This document shows positions 34,698 through 43,016 of a stretch of 64,000 nucleotides of DNA, piece by piece. The translations under genes were made by a program, and so were the position numbers. Numbering within the stretch: position 1 is the first letter of the stretch; the number at the start of each line of letters is the position of its first letter. The stretch spans positions 2,469,889 through 2,533,888 of the forward strand of contig DDFJ01000004.1 of assembly GCA_002337125.1 (NCBI GenBank). The letters run 5' to 3'. This DNA comes from Chitinophagaceae bacterium UBA1931 (GTDB lineage Bacteria; Bacteroidota; Bacteroidia; Chitinophagales; Chitinophagaceae). The notes under the pieces were generated by a model, which saw only the letters and a program-made list of their open reading frames with translations, ran no database searches and was not told where the DNA came from.

Positions 34698-36524
34698 TTA
34701 CAATAATTGTGCTGCACAAACTGTTCGCCAGTCATCATTCTTTGCATCATGTGCAGCTTTTGCAATAACAGGTTGCTGTAAAACTTCTTTATTCAGCACT
34801 TTTTCTTTTACAAGTTTATTCTTGCTTTCATGAACCAGATCGCCAAACGCTTCTGTTTGCATCCATTGTTGCTGCGGAGGTTCGTAACCCACCTTATCAG
34901 TACGGTAAACTATAGATGAAGGCAAACTGTTCTTCATGCTTTCACGCAGGATATACTTGGTAAAACCATTACGCATTTTCAAATGAGAGGGCAATGAAAA
35001 AACAAACTGCACCAGTTCGTGATTCAGAAACGGCAGACGTACTTCCACTCCATGTGCCATGCTGTTACGGTCGGCATAACGAAGAAGTTCTTCCAAACCA
35101 AACTGCATGGTGTTGAAATAAAGCAGATCATTCAGCCTGCGAACAACGGGCTTGTAAATGGTTTTTTTATCAAACTGTTCTTTCAGAAATTCTTTATTGA
35201 TAAATGCGTTTGAATTCAGTTCTTTTCTTGCTTTACTTTCCAATTGCACTGCAGCAAGCTCAGGTAATTTAGCTGCCAGTACATTTTTCCAGTTCCATTC
35301 AACATCAATGTTGTTTTTTCTGAAAGCCTCTAACTCACGGCTAGCCTTTCCTTCCTGTAAAAACCAATGAATGTACTTGTGATACCCGGCCAGTATTTCA
35401 TCTGCACCTTGTCCGTCAAGAATTACTTTTACGCCATGCTGTTTTGCCAGCTCATAAATTTTGAATTGTGCATATGTGCTTGAAGATTGAAATGGTTCTT
35501 CCTGGTGATAGAATAATTTTTCCAGTTCATCAGCAAAGTCTTCTGCAGATGGAGTAACAAGATGCTGCTGCAAATGAAACTGATCAGCTACCTGTTTTGC
35601 AAAAGCCGATTCATCTTTTTCAAAGCCGGGAAAAGAAGCAGTAAAGGTTTGAGGTTTGAAATTTGAAGTTTGAGATTGAAGAATCGTTGCAACAATGGAT
35701 GAGCTGTCTAATCCACCACTGAGCGATGTACCCACTTCCACATCACTTCTCAATCTTCTTTTAACCGAAGTGTTGAATAGTTGCTGAAACTGTTCGACAG
35801 CTTCTGCATCGGTGATGCTGATTTGTGTTTCTTTATCAAGGTCCCAGTATTGAGTAATACTGTTTTCGTTACTGTTTAATCCAAGTTTTAGAAAATGTGC
35901 CTGCGGAAGTGCAACAATATTGCTGTAAAAAGTTGTTGATACATCAACAGGATTTTTTACCCAGCCCAAACCAAGATAATTCAGCAACATGGTTTGGTTG
36001 ATTTCTTTTTTTACTCCTGCTGCCCACAGGGCTTTCATTTCACTGGCGAATAAAAACTGTTCACCATCAAAAAAGTAATAAAACGGTTTTTCGCCAAACC
36101 GGTCTCTTGCGGCAAATAAGGTTTGCTGCTGCTGATCCCAGATTGCAAATGCAAACATGCCATCAAACTGCTGCAGACAATCTTCTTTCCAGAAATCATA
36201 AGCTGCAAGAATTACTTCTGTATCAGAATTTGTGCTGAAAGAATAACCGTTTTTTTTCAGCTCATCTTTCAGTTCAATGTAATTATACAGTTCACCGTTA
36301 TAGGAGATGCAATAACGCTGCAGGTAATGCATGGGTTGTGCAGCTGCATCACTTAAATCAATAATTGAAAGGCGGCGGTGTGTGAATCCTGCTGTTTTGT
36401 TTTCATTGATCCAAAGTCCTTCAGCATCGGGTCCACGATGAGCAAGAGCAGTTGCCATTGCTTTGAGACGTTCAGATGAAACATGATTTGAGTTGTTGGA
36501 AATAATTCCTGCGATGCCACACAT
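34698..36524 (-). CDS. asnB: Asparagine synthase (glutamine-hydrolysing)
   Basis: A 608-residue enzyme. The start MCGIAGI places the glutaminase nucleophile at Cys2; HRGPDAEG, YNGELYNY and SDTEVIL follow in the amidotransferase domain. The synthetase domain has the PP-loop SLSGGLDSSSIVA near residue 268. It makes asparagine from aspartate, glutamine and ATP. Just after the PP-loop (residues about 282-293) the DNA is a 7-bp tandem repeat that encodes SQTSNFKPQTF, an apparent low-complexity insertion. Confidence 0.93.
   Translation of the reverse strand: MCGIAGIISNNSNHVSSERLKAMATALAHRGPDAEGLWINENKTAGFTHRRLSIIDLSDAAAQPMHYLQRYCISYNGELYNYIELKDELKKNGYSFSTNSDTEVILAAYDFWKEDCLQQFDGMFAFAIWDQQQQTLFAARDRFGEKPFYYFFDGEQFLFASEMKALWAAGVKKEINQTMLLNYLGLGWVKNPVDVSTTFYSNIVALPQAHFLKLGLNSNENSITQYWDLDKETQISITDAEAVEQFQQLFNTSVKRRLRSDVEVGTSLSGGLDSSSIVATILQSQTSNFKPQTFTASFPGFEKDESAFAKQVADQFHLQQHLVTPSAEDFADELEKLFYHQEEPFQSSSTYAQFKIYELAKQHGVKVILDGQGADEILAGYHKYIHWFLQEGKASRELEAFRKNNIDVEWNWKNVLAAKLPELAAVQLESKARKELNSNAFINKEFLKEQFDKKTIYKPVVRRLNDLLYFNTMQFGLEELLRYADRNSMAHGVEVRLPFLNHELVQFVFSLPSHLKMRNGFTKYILRESMKNSLPSSIVYRTDKVGYEPPQQQWMQTEAFGDLVHESKNKLVKEKVLNKEVLQQPVIAKAAHDAKNDDWRTVCAAQLL
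35645..35679. repeat. Five 7-bp tandem units (ARRTTTG) inside asnB
   Basis: On the + strand: AGGTTTG, AGGTTTG, AAATTTG, AAGTTTG, AGATTGA, in exact 7-bp register. Seven is not a multiple of three, so gain or loss of one unit would shift the asnB frame. The same kind of repeat is at 314-348. Confidence 0.65.
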
Positions 36525-36562
36525 GTTGTAAAAGTGAGATTTTCATTTCAAAAAAACCAAAC

Positions 36563-36590
36563 AAAAAACCCTGCAGTTAATGCAGGGCTT
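36563..36590 (-). terminator. Intrinsic terminator of the DUF2911 gene
   Basis: On the minus strand a 7-bp stem (CCCTGCA/TGCAGGG) with a 5-nt loop is followed by six T. It lies 33 bp after the DUF2911 stop and before asnB. Confidence 0.85.
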
Positions 36591-36622
36591 TAAATATCTA
36601 AACTGTCAAGAATCTATATTTC

Positions 36623-37195
36623 TTACCAGCTTATCGGCAGCTTCACAACTTCATCATCCCAAGCCATAACCAGGTAAATGCTTTTGTCGGTTGCTTTATC
36701 AAAATACATGGAAAACGATTCAACAATTTCTGATGAATGATTTACGGTGCAATCAACCCTGGCCACATCTTTCGATGCATCGTATTTAAATGCACCCCAT
36801 ATATCAGTGTCCTTATTTACGATCATTGTCCATTTACTGGAGTTCTCGAGTGCATACAGTGTATACCTTCCTTTCTTCACGATTTTTCCGCCAATTTTTA
36901 CATCACGGAAAAACTCAACTTCAGTTGCTTCGTTAGCACCAAGTCGCCAAACTTTTCCATCTTCCACCAGTTCACCAAAAATTTTACGTCCGTTTTTTGA
37001 AGGACGGCTGTAAATAACCCTTGCTATCAGCGGTTCAGTAACCTTGCTGGGCTGAATCCGCATAATCGGGTAGTTGGATGGGTAGTACGACATATCCATC
37101 GGCGACTTATCCAGCGGTGGAATCTTCGATCCATTCTGAGCTGATACTGATATCCCGGCCAAAAGCATACCCAGGCAAAAAAGCATTTGTTTCAT
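36623..37195 (-). CDS. DUF2911 domain exported protein
   Basis: A 190-residue exported protein with a signal peptide (MLFCLGMLLAGISVSAQ). The DUF2911 core is clear: ARVIYSRPSKNGRKIFG, VWRLGANEATEVEF, GRYTLYALENSSKWTMIVNKD and a closing VMAWDDEVVKLPISW. The family is common in Bacteroidota and its function is unknown. It is monocistronic with its own terminator and divergent from the CoA transferase gene. Confidence 0.9.
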   Translation of the reverse strand: MKQMLFCLGMLLAGISVSAQNGSKIPPLDKSPMDMSYYPSNYPIMRIQPSKVTEPLIARVIYSRPSKNGRKIFGELVEDGKVWRLGANEATEVEFFRDVKIGGKIVKKGRYTLYALENSSKWTMIVNKDTDIWGAFKYDASKDVARVDCTVNHSSEIVESFSMYFDKATDKSIYLVMAWDDEVVKLPISW

Positions 37196-37300
37196 TCTTC
37201 AGATGATTTTTTTAGTGAAACGCAAATTTAACCCAAACATTGCTGCTGTAAATCACCATTCATCCTGCTTTTGAACATAAAAATAAAACTAACGGTCGTT

Positions 37301-37308
37301 TATTTTTG
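37301..37308 (+). promoter_or_regulatory. Candidate -7 box (TATTTTTG) upstream of the CoA transferase
   Basis: TATTTTTG fits TAnnTTTG and ends 18 bp before the ATG at 37327. A TTTTG at 37269-37273 is 27 bp upstream, longer than usual for a -33 element. Confidence 0.4.
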
Positions 37309-37326
37309 AGTTATAATTAACTGCCA

Positions 37327-38637
37327 ATGTTCCAGGAATTAAACTACACATCAGCTGAAGAAGCCCTTTCTGTCATCCAGAGCGGCGACCGTGTTTTTAT
37401 CCAGGGTAGTGCCCAAACCCCACTTTATCTTCTTCGTGAACTTGCCAAACAATCCTACCGGTTAAGGAATGTAGAACTGGTTTTTATTACCGTTCAGGGC
37501 GACATTACTGTTGACCGGCCGGAATATGAAGACATTTTTCACATCAACTGCATGTTTGTCAGCAACAGTGTAAGAAAAGCAGTAAATGAAGGCCGTGCCG
37601 ATTTTATTCCTGTTTTTCTAAGCGATATTCCCGACCTGTTCAAGAAAGGATATATGCCGATTGATGTGGCACTGGTGCAGGTTTCACCTCCCGATAAGCA
37701 TGGCTATTGTTCATTAGGAGTGAGTGTTGATATTGCCCGCAGTGCTGTGAACACGGCCAAGCATATTATTGCACAGATTAATCCAAAAGTACCTCGCACA
37801 CATGGCGACAGCCTTATTCATACCGACCGTTTTACTTCAGTTGTTTGGGCTGAAGAGGAATTGCCTGAAGTGGATTACGGTATTAATGTGGGTTCTGAAG
37901 AAATGCGTATTGGCGAATTGATTGCCGGTATGATTGATGATGGAAGCACGTTGCAGATGGGTGTTGGAACAATACCCGATGCTGTTTTAAAATCATTAAC
38001 CAATCATAAAAACCTCGGCATTCATACCGAAATGTTCAGCGATGGAATCATTGACCTTGTTGAATGTGATGTGATCAATAATTCCAAAAAACGTATTCAC
38101 CCAAACAAATCGGTAACAGGATTTGCACTGGGCTCAAGAAAGCTGTACGATTATGTGGATGATAACCCGGCTTTTGTTTTTCTTGATATTGATTATGTAA
38201 ACGATCCCCATGTTATACGCCGCAACCCGAAGGTAGTAGCCATTAACAGTGCTATTGAAGTAGATATTACAGGCCAGGTTTGTGCCGACAGTATTGGCAC
38301 AACGCAATACAGCGGTATTGGCGGGCAAATGGATTTTATGCGTGGAGCTGCTTTGAGTGAAGGGGGTAAACCTATTATTGCGTTAACATCCCGGACTGCA
38401 AAAGGTATTAACCGGATTGTTCCGTTCTTAAAGCAAGGTGCAGGCGTTGTAACCACACGTGGTCATATTCACTACGTAGTAACGGAGTATGGCATTGCAC
38501 ATTTGTATGGAAAAAATTTACGTCAGCGTGCAAAAGCGTTGATTGATATTGCTCACCCTGATGATCGTGAAATGCTGGAACGGGCCTGCGTGGAAAGATT
38601 CAAACATTTTCTTGTGTACGATTCGTACATCCATTAA
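37327..38637 (+). CDS. Acetyl-CoA hydrolase/transferase family protein
   Basis: A 436-residue family I CoA transferase resembling 4-hydroxybutyrate/butyrate:acetate CoA transferases. It shows VSPPDKHGYCSLGVSVD, the catalytic glutamate region GIHTEMFSDGIIDL, and IGGQMDFMRGAALSEGGKPIIAL with TTRGHIHYVVTEYGIAHLYGKNLRQRA at the C-terminus. It would move CoA between acetate and other short acids, or hydrolyse acyl-CoA. It is monocistronic. Confidence 0.88.
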   Translation: MFQELNYTSAEEALSVIQSGDRVFIQGSAQTPLYLLRELAKQSYRLRNVELVFITVQGDITVDRPEYEDIFHINCMFVSNSVRKAVNEGRADFIPVFLSDIPDLFKKGYMPIDVALVQVSPPDKHGYCSLGVSVDIARSAVNTAKHIIAQINPKVPRTHGDSLIHTDRFTSVVWAEEELPEVDYGINVGSEEMRIGELIAGMIDDGSTLQMGVGTIPDAVLKSLTNHKNLGIHTEMFSDGIIDLVECDVINNSKKRIHPNKSVTGFALGSRKLYDYVDDNPAFVFLDIDYVNDPHVIRRNPKVVAINSAIEVDITGQVCADSIGTTQYSGIGGQMDFMRGAALSEGGKPIIALTSRTAKGINRIVPFLKQGAGVVTTRGHIHYVVTEYGIAHLYGKNLRQRAKALIDIAHPDDREMLERACVERFKHFLVYDSYIH

Positions 38638-38680
38638 ACCATATCACCCTTAAACAAAAGCCATAATTACCGGCGAAATG

Positions 38681-39286
38681 TTATTCGTTGGTTGTTATGG
38701 CTTCTTTATTGCTGAACCATTCTTTTACAATTGCATGTAATTCCGGGAAAAATTGCTGATACTGAAACTTCAATTCGTTGTAATGTTCTTTAAATAATGC
38801 AAATGCTGTAGCGCTTTCGGTAAGATAAGCAGAGCGACGCACCACTCCGTGTAAACTGTTTTCAACTCCTTTCAGTGTGTGATAATGATATAACCAGTTT
38901 TGTTCTTTCATGTAAGGAAACATCCGTGCAAAATATTCTGGAAATACAGGTTGGTAAGGATTAAGTAATGCGTAGGTTTCTTCTGCAAACTGTTTCAATG
39001 TATCGTTGGTAAAAAAGTGATCGTCTGTTGCAAGAAAATGATCATACAGCACATCAACAAAAGCACCAGCATAAAGCCGGTAATGCGGACGGAAAACTTC
39101 TTTTGCTTCTTTGGTAACCATATGCCCATCGGTAAACGTATCAATGATGCGGTGTAATTCGATGCCCTGCTGTATACCTAAAGAGTAATCAAACTTTTTC
39201 TTGCCCTTCACAAAATCACTGATCATGTTGCCCGCAAGTATATCGGGCTGATGAAAAGAAAGATATGCATGGGCGAGATAGTTCAT
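38681..39286 (-). CDS. Acyl carrier protein phosphodiesterase-like (DUF479) protein
   Basis: A 201-residue helical protein. MNYLAHAYLSF and GNMISDFVKGKKK at the start and GIELHRIIDTFTDGH near residue 42 match the AcpH/DUF479 family, an HD-like metal site that removes phosphopantetheine from ACP in E. coli. In Bacteroidota the activity is assumed from family. It is convergent with the CoA transferase gene. Confidence 0.88.
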   Translation of the reverse strand: MNYLAHAYLSFHQPDILAGNMISDFVKGKKKFDYSLGIQQGIELHRIIDTFTDGHMVTKEAKEVFRPHYRLYAGAFVDVLYDHFLATDDHFFTNDTLKQFAEETYALLNPYQPVFPEYFARMFPYMKEQNWLYHYHTLKGVENSLHGVVRRSAYLTESATAFALFKEHYNELKFQYQQFFPELHAIVKEWFSNKEAITTNE

Positions 39287-39447
39287 GTAGTTTTTTTAAT
39301 AACAGTGTAAACTTTTTTGATTTCTGCCGTCTAATTTATTTTAAAACAAAAATTATTGCAATGAAATGCCTGAAAGAAAACAACCCAACACGGGTTAATT
39401 ATACAGGACATAACATGTAACAATTAAAAACAACAAAAAATACACAC

Positions 39448-39822
39448 ATGAAAGTACTTCAATTTTTATTGGTTTTTATGTTCATCGGTGTAGTATCAAA
39501 GGCACAAACTACTGATACCACAGGAAAAAGAAGAATGAACCGTATGGAAATGTACAAGGATCTGAACCTTACTAAAGATCAGGAAGTGAAAGTAAAAGAC
39601 ATTATGGAAAAACAGCGGACGGAAATGGACTCTGTTAGAAATAACACTTCTCTAACCCGTGAACAGCAGCGTGAACAAATGGGAACAATCCGTAAGAAAT
39701 ACAATGAACAGGTTGAAGCATTACTAACTCCCGAACAAAAAGAAAAACTGAAAGAGAAGCAAAAAGAAATGCAGGATGAAATGCAACGGAGGCGAAACGG
39801 GCAGGGTGGGGGAAATAATTAA
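39448..39822 (+). CDS. Small exported Spy/CpxP-like helical protein
   Basis: A 124-residue exported protein with a signal peptide (FLLVFMFIGVVSKAQT). The mature part is highly charged and helical, with the LTXXQ-type phrases LNLTKDQEVKVKDIM, SLTREQQREQM and LTPEQKEKLKEKQ, as in periplasmic Spy/CpxP chaperones. The C-terminus is Gly/Asn-rich. A periplasmic chaperone or stress role is plausible. A terminator follows at once. Confidence 0.72.
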   Translation: MKVLQFLLVFMFIGVVSKAQTTDTTGKRRMNRMEMYKDLNLTKDQEVKVKDIMEKQRTEMDSVRNNTSLTREQQREQMGTIRKKYNEQVEALLTPEQKEKLKEKQKEMQDEMQRRRNGQGGGNN

Positions 39823-39830
39823 AATGAATG

Positions 39831-39853
39831 AACCGGCTAAGGCCGGTTTTTTT
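39831..39853 (+). terminator. Intrinsic terminator
   Basis: AACCGGC pairs with GCCGGTT around TAAG, followed by seven T. It lies 8 bp after the Spy-like gene stop. Confidence 0.92.
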
Positions 39854-39900
39854 ATTCTATGTAAGTTTTGAAAAAGTTGAAGTAACTAAAAAGTAAGTGC

Positions 39901-39933
39901 AAAAAAAAAGGTCATCTGTTGAAACAGTTGACC
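39901..39933 (-). terminator. Intrinsic terminator on the minus strand
   Basis: GGTCA-T-CTGT (39910-39919) pairs with ACAG-T-TGACC (39924-39933) around TGAA with one mismatch; on the minus strand nine T follow (39909-39901). It lies directly downstream of the proposed 40-codon gene. Confidence 0.75.
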
Positions 39934-39934
39934 G

Positions 39935-40057
39935 TTAACGATTGCTTGCCATATAAAAAAAGAGTTCTGTCGTATTCTGTACAGCCTGGGGCTGTTTATC
40001 AAACTTTTTCTTGCGTCCTCTTGTTCTGTTTTGTTTGATGATGTAAAAGTACATCAT
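39935..40057 (-). CDS. Proposed 40-residue basic small protein
   Basis: An open frame not tied to any larger gene: ATG at 40057 (or the next codon, 40054), stop TAA at 39937-39935, then an intrinsic terminator with nine T two bases later. The product starts MMYFYIIKQNRTRGRKKK and ends ELFFYMASNR; it has a strongly basic centre. An AGGG lies just upstream. The start codons lie inside a perfect 9-bp hairpin (40037-40045 with 40050-40058), which could hide them from the ribosome. I recognise no family; the case rests on gene structure only. Confidence 0.45.
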   Translation of the reverse strand: MMYFYIIKQNRTRGRKKKFDKQPQAVQNTTELFFYMASNR

Positions 40058-40279
40058 CCCTGATTAAGTGTTCAAACAACAATTAACCATTTTTATGATG
40101 TCTATTGGGTAGTGAAATGGATGAAACCCTTTGCCAGCAAGTATTTTGGAAAAAAAATCAATGATCTCCACCCTGTTTTTTCAGCCTGTTTTTTTCTAAA
40201 AATGCTGAGTAATTGCTGTGTTTTTGGCTTTTCGGGTCATTATTTCGTCCCCTTGCAACGGGAAATAAACGACATTAAT

Positions 40280-41524
40280 CTACAGAAACGACATCACTAA
40301 AAGCATAAGTGAAAGAATAATCAAAACAGAAACGGTGCCCCAGCCAATGATGTTATTCAGGGGTTTGTTGGTGTATTGACCCATGATTTTTTTGTTGTTA
40401 ACAAGCATCATCATACATACAAGTACAACGGGCAACAACAAACCATTAATTACCTGCGACCATAAGGAGATCTGGATTAAAGGTGCATGTGGTATTAATA
40501 TAATCAGTGCTGATAAAATGAGAATACCGGTATACAATACATAAAACTCTTTTGCTTCGTCCCATTTCTTATCTATTCCCGCTTCGAATCCAAAAGCTTC
40601 GCAGATATAAAAAGCTGTAGCCAACGGCAGAATCGTTGCTGAAAATACAGACGCAACCAGTAATCCGAAAGCAAAGAAATGCGAAGCAAGCGAACCGGCC
40701 AGTGGCTCCAGTGCCATGGCTGCATCTTTCGCTTCATGAATCTGTAAACCATTTTTATTGAGAGTAGAACCACAGGCCACAATGATGAAAAATGCAACAA
40801 CTACAGTAGCAATACATCCTACAATAATATCAATCAGCGAATACTTGTAATTCTTCATCTGCAATCCTTTTTCAATAACGGATGATTGCATATAAAACTG
40901 CATCCATGGAGCAATGGTGGTACCAACTATACCTATAATCATTGCTGTGCTGTGGCTGTTTACTTTAATATCAGGATGAACAATGGCATGACCAATCTCT
41001 TTCCAGTCGGGCTTGCCCATAATGGCCGATACAATGTAAATCAGCAATGTAAAACTGAACAGTAGAAATATGCGTTCAGCAATCTTGTAAGTACCTTTTA
41101 CAACCAGCAGCCATACCAATGCTGCAAATACAGGTACAGCAATGTATTTGCTGATGCCAAATACTTCCATACTTCCTGTTATACCGGCAAATTCAGTTGT
41201 GGTGTTGCCAATATCGGCAATGAGTAAACCAAGAAAAATGAGGAATGTAACTTTTACACCTGTACGTTCACGAATAAGATCGGCCAATCCTTTTCCTGTA
41301 ACAATACCCATGCGGGCATTCATTTCCTGGATTATAATCAAAACAATAAAAGCGGGAATCAAGGTCCACAAAAGGTTATAACCATACTCTGCACCTGCAA
41401 CAGAATATGTGGTAATACCTCCGGCATCATTATCTACACTGCCAGTGATAATGCCGGGACCAAGTATCGCAAGAAACAAAACAATTTTTTTCCAAAGCGA
41501 TTTCCTGCTTTTTAATAAAACCAT
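40280..41524 (-). CDS. Nramp-family divalent metal transporter, non-canonical
   Basis: A 414-residue polytopic membrane protein with about eleven hydrophobic segments and the LeuT-like Nramp layout. TM1 reads GPGIITGSVDNDAGG (residues 22-36), where canonical Nramps have DPGN. TM6 reads GTTIAPWMQFY (198-208) in place of the MPHN-type motif. The loss of the methionine that selects transition metals suggests a different ion, Mg2+ being the best guess. It lies 3 bp after a gene for a soluble MgtE-N/CBS protein in the same operon. Confidence 0.85.
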   Translation of the reverse strand: MVLLKSRKSLWKKIVLFLAILGPGIITGSVDNDAGGITTYSVAGAEYGYNLLWTLIPAFIVLIIIQEMNARMGIVTGKGLADLIRERTGVKVTFLIFLGLLIADIGNTTTEFAGITGSMEVFGISKYIAVPVFAALVWLLVVKGTYKIAERIFLLFSFTLLIYIVSAIMGKPDWKEIGHAIVHPDIKVNSHSTAMIIGIVGTTIAPWMQFYMQSSVIEKGLQMKNYKYSLIDIIVGCIATVVVAFFIIVACGSTLNKNGLQIHEAKDAAMALEPLAGSLASHFFAFGLLVASVFSATILPLATAFYICEAFGFEAGIDKKWDEAKEFYVLYTGILILSALIILIPHAPLIQISLWSQVINGLLLPVVLVCMMMLVNNKKIMGQYTNKPLNNIIGWGTVSVLIILSLMLLVMSFL

Positions 41525-41527
41525 TAC

Positions 41528-42799
41528 CTATTTGTTTGTTTTTCGTTGATGAATTAAATCTTCCACAACATCATCAATAACTACTGTGCCAAGCAGGATG
41601 TGATGTTCGTCCACAACTGGTATTGCCAGCATATTGTATTTGGAAATCAATTCGGCAATATCATCCAGTTTCTGGTGGTGATGTAAATGAACAGGTGAGG
41701 TTTTCATTATTTGCCTGAGTGAAGTTTCCGGTTCAGAAATAATTAGATCACGAACTGATACCATACCAATCAGTTTATCTTTTGCATTTACAACAAAGAG
41801 ATTATAAAGACTGGCCGACTCTGGTTTAATTACTCTCAGCTCTTTCAGAATTTCATCTACTGTTTTGTCCTGGTTAAACGAAATAATATCGGTGCTCATG
41901 ATACCTCCAACCGAATCTTCAGGGTATTGAAGCAATTCCCTTACTTCATCCGAAGATTCAGGCTCCATTTCATTGAGCAACATTTCCACCTTTTCATTGC
42001 TGAGTTCATCAAGAATAGATGCCACTTCATCTGCTGGCATTTTTTCCAATACATCAGCAACTTTATTAACCGGCATACTCTCAATCAACTGCACCTGCAC
42101 ATCCGGTTCCAGTTCTTCCAGTACATCGGCGGCTTTTTCTTCATCAAGTGATGCGAATGCATGCGTACTTGCTTTTTTACCCATTTCCTCAATGATATCA
42201 GCAATATCAGAAGGGTGAAGTGTATTGAGTTTGGAAAATGTTTTTGAAAGCTGAATGTTTTGATTGGAAGGATTAATGGCTTCCACATCTTCCCACACAA
42301 TAAACTTAGCGGGAATGTTTACTTTAAAAACCGAAAGCAGGGATTTCAACTGTTTCACTACGCCAAGCCTGCGAAATAATCCTTCTGTACCAATATCAAC
42401 TGCAAGCGCAAACGTTCTGCTTTTAATGGAAATAAGCCTGATGTCGTTAACACGAACTAATTTTTTACCGTTGATGTCAACAATCTGTTTATCTAAAAAA
42501 CATTCTTTGAGCGAAACAAGGTTTTCAACATCGGCAATAATTTCAGGGTTGTCGCATTTAACTTTCAGCTTTCCATTCTTTTTCAGAACGACAAAATGAT
42601 TGAAATTGTAATACTGAATTTCATTGCTGCGTTTAATGGCAACACATTCAACAACCGGTCTTTCGTCGCCCGTGGTATTTGAAGTGATGTACAGATCCTT
42701 AATTACGCCTATAGACTGTTTATTAGGATAGAAAACTTTCTTATCAAGAACTCTGCTTAAATAAAATGTGGTAAAAGAGGCCATACTGAACAGTTTCAA
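41528..42799 (-). CDS. MgtE N-domain plus CBS-pair protein without a membrane domain
   Basis: A 423-residue soluble protein. About 1-190 contains two PRC-barrel-like beta segments (SIGVIKDLYI near residue 29, VNDIRLISI near 126). About 190-290 is an MgtE intracellular N domain (LNTLHPSDIADIIEEM, LDEEKAADVLEELEPDVQ, MPADEVASILDEL). About 290-415 is a CBS pair (VGGIMSTDIISFNQDKTVDEIL, MLAIPVVDEHHILLGTVVIDDV). In MgtE these domains sense Mg2+ and gate a channel; here that channel is absent and an Nramp-type transporter gene follows after 3 bp. Confidence 0.9.
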   Translation of the reverse strand: MKLFSMASFTTFYLSRVLDKKVFYPNKQSIGVIKDLYITSNTTGDERPVVECVAIKRSNEIQYYNFNHFVVLKKNGKLKVKCDNPEIIADVENLVSLKECFLDKQIVDINGKKLVRVNDIRLISIKSRTFALAVDIGTEGLFRRLGVVKQLKSLLSVFKVNIPAKFIVWEDVEAINPSNQNIQLSKTFSKLNTLHPSDIADIIEEMGKKASTHAFASLDEEKAADVLEELEPDVQVQLIESMPVNKVADVLEKMPADEVASILDELSNEKVEMLLNEMEPESSDEVRELLQYPEDSVGGIMSTDIISFNQDKTVDEILKELRVIKPESASLYNLFVVNAKDKLIGMVSVRDLIISEPETSLRQIMKTSPVHLHHHQKLDDIAELISKYNMLAIPVVDEHHILLGTVVIDDVVEDLIHQRKTNK

Positions 42800-43016
42800 C
42801 GGGGTTGATAAGAAAAGAACCTTTTGGCTGCCGCAAAGGTGGCTTATAATGTTTGTTGATCCAAAAAAAATCGGCAGGCAAGGCCGATGAATCTTTTAAC
42901 GGGTGAAATGAAAAGATCTAGCTTAAGCCGGTTTCAATGATCATTCTTTTTATTCGGGCTGATGTTTGTCAACCACCGCTTATTACAGCACAAATACTTT
43001 TGTGCAAAATTGACCT

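Noticed and set aside
40112..40300. 62-residue + strand open frame in the gap downstream of the Nramp gene
   Set aside because: It runs into the end of the transporter gene on the other strand, has no promoter or terminator, and its composition is not protein-like.
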